Positions 62,441-64,000 of a stretch of 64,000 nucleotides of DNA are shown one piece after another (the first letter of the stretch is position 1; the number at the start of each line of letters is the position of its first letter). The notes beneath the pieces were generated by a model. The model was not told the origin of the DNA. It worked only from the letters and a program-made list of their open reading frames with translations, and searched no databases. A program made the translations under genes and the position numbers. The stretch is from Antilocapra americana (taxonomy: Eukaryota > Chordata > Mammalia > Artiodactyla > Antilocapridae): the NCBI GenBank assembly GCA_007570785.1, contig ML660774.1, forward strand, positions 7,207,969-7,271,968, read 5' to 3'.

Positions 62441-64000
62441 ACACAGTCCCCTGTCGCTCTCTGCTGCCCTCGCTGGGACCCGAAGCTCTGCCAGTTCTGC
62501 TCTGACGTGCTTGAACCCGAGCCTCCTCAGCCTCCTAGAGACACACTTCAGACACTGAACGGCAGTGCACTCGGCAGGCCAACCCCAGAGGAAACTGCTG
62601 CCTGAGCTAAGAGGTTCTCCAGGGGAATGGAGACAGGCCCACAGTCACAGCTAATGCAGGAAGGACACAGGGGCCTGTGGGAGGTGGCCTCAGAGGGGAC
62701 TGCCAGTGGACCCGAGACCTGGCCCTGGGCGACGGGAGGCTCCTCAGCAGGTCCCCCTTATGAGACCATGCATTCAGCTTGCGTCCCTGCTCCCAGAAGC
62801 TGCCCCAGGACACAACCTTGAGATTGTGATAGTGGTTGAGACCACCTGGATGATGTACGTGCTGAGCCCAGGGACGGTCTCTCTATAAACTCCTAAGATC
62901 TGGTGGTGGGTATGGAGACCTACTGTCTTGCGGGGCCCAAGACAAGCCTCCTATGTCAGTTCCCTTGCCTGTTAAACCTGCCACCCCCCCCCCCCAATCT
63001 GGAGTGTCTGCCTAGTTCTTCAGTCTCTCCTTGTCCTTTGAGGACAGTGTCCAGTTTGTGAACCAACAGAGAGAGGGTCTCACCCTGTGTTGCTGGAACA
63101 TGCCTCTGTTCAGAGGGAGGAATCAGGTGAGCCGAATGTTAGAAGTCCATCCAGATGCCCCTAGGGTCCTATTTCAAAGTGACAGTTCCTTTACCTACCA
63201 TCCCTTGCTGAGTGAGCAAATCAAGGAATCTGCACCCCTGGGTTCTGATAAAATGGGGAAAATAAGAAAACTAACCTTGAATGAGGGCAAATGGAGACAA
63301 TTTGCTTTATAAACAGACAGCTTCTAAAACAACATCTCCATGATTACCATTAGGTAGTGGGAGTGTGGACCATGCAAAGAGCAGATGGTTTCTGCTTCCT
63401 CTTAAAGAGGTTGTAATCTAAGAGGAGTATAATCTATATTTACTATCTATATTTATAATCTATATTTAAAATGCTCTAAAGACAACTGCATTCCTGAAGA
63501 ACTACATCATTTAAAACTTGCCTAATTCAAGCATAATTTTCTTATAATCACAAAATTGGTGTGGAGATATGTTCTCAGATACATAAATAGTAACATATTT
63601 TTGCTTTAATGATGCTTTTGAAAAAGTCTTGGCAATATTGCTTTTATTTTGCAGCCTTTCTCTCAAATTAACAGCTCTGTGGATCATGGCCAATGTCTTC
63701 CCTAACGCTTGCATTTAACTTCATTTCATAGTAACTTACAGCACATGTTCACCGAGGGTACTTTATATGAATTAAGATGGCACTATCACAGGGTAGAAAA
63801 GATGTCAGACTGTCAAAACAATGAATGTTGGAATAACATCATTACAGTTGCCAAAATCACACACAAAACCCTCTGTGCCTGATTCACAAAGACAAGGGGC
63901 ACGGGGGTTTCTGTTTACTGGTATCATGAGGTGGTCACCAGACAAGGGACTAAACTCGGTGTGAACATCCCTAAGTTGGTGCTCTGGATCTGTTATGGCA
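62441..64000. other. Right-end stretch without recognised gene
   Basis: 1.5 kb with no ruminant SINE. It contains a 12-C run at 62984-62995 and a tandem of TATATTTA-type words near 63436-63468 (ATCTATATTTACTATCTATA). The frame 63031-63312 (93 codons, plus) is unfamiliar. Confidence 0.35.
62984..62995 (+). repeat. Poly-C run (12 C)
   Basis: Twelve consecutive C after GCCA. Simple low-complexity run. Confidence 0.9.

Noticed and set aside
63031..63312. 93-codon frame in repeat-poor DNA near the right edge
   Set aside because: Too short to stand out by chance, no known motif, no splice or promoter support.

Overview
The window looks like nuclear DNA from a bovid (cattle, sheep, goat or buffalo lineage). 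The evidence is the density of ruminant-specific retroposons: seven BovB (RTE-clade) LINE fragments, about two dozen Bov-tA/Bov-A2 SINEs, cetartiodactyl CHR (tRNA-Glu-derived) SINEs, and ruminant-type L1 3' ends. Beneath them lies the usual ancient mammalian layer of MIR, L2, MLT1/MaLR LTRs, MER5A and old L1. There are no bacterial features, no operons, and no tRNA or rRNA genes. No protein-coding gene can be named. The open reading frames fall into three groups: coding relics of BovB, stop-poor frames through GC-rich DNA, or frames of a length expected by chance.

Layout. 1-9.9 kb is mixed single-copy-looking sequence with scattered SINEs and one full Bov-A2 dimer (5.84-6.09 kb). 9.99-10.96 kb is a strong CpG island with a TATA-like box, a cluster of GC boxes and a minus-strand splice-donor-like site. 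It is the only convincing promoter in the window and probably marks the 5' end of a transcription unit, more likely running leftwards. 12.27-14.46 kb is a stack: an antisense MLT1 LTR split by a 1.5-kb BovB and then by a Bov-tA, with target duplications that re-join. 14.5-36.7 kb is intergenic or intronic DNA with many SINEs, ruminant L1 3' ends (25.3, 32.3, 35.1 and 35.5 kb) and old L2-like blocks. 36.85-38.4 kb is an L1 fragment split by a BovB. 39.2-39.75 kb is a Bov-tA split by an antisense CHR-1 element. 40.7, 46.2 and 59.0 kb hold minus-strand BovB 3' ends; 49.1 and 50.8 kb hold plus-strand ones. 55.9-56.36 kb is a solo LTR inside an L2-like block. The right end (57.6-64 kb) is somewhat GC-richer, with MIR relics, an LTR-like element and one weak exon-like segment at 57.74-57.83 kb.

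Taken together, this is a gene-poor or intronic bovid segment whose visible history is layered retrotransposition: L2/MIR/MLT1/L1 first, then BovB, CHR and Bov-tA. The nested copies and their target-site duplications give relative ages directly. I found no evidence of a new multi-gene system. The items most worth a second look are the orphan CpG-island promoter, the nested insertions and the few unexplained low-repeat stretches. Repeat family names are from memory of consensus sequences, with no database search, so subfamily labels are tentative.
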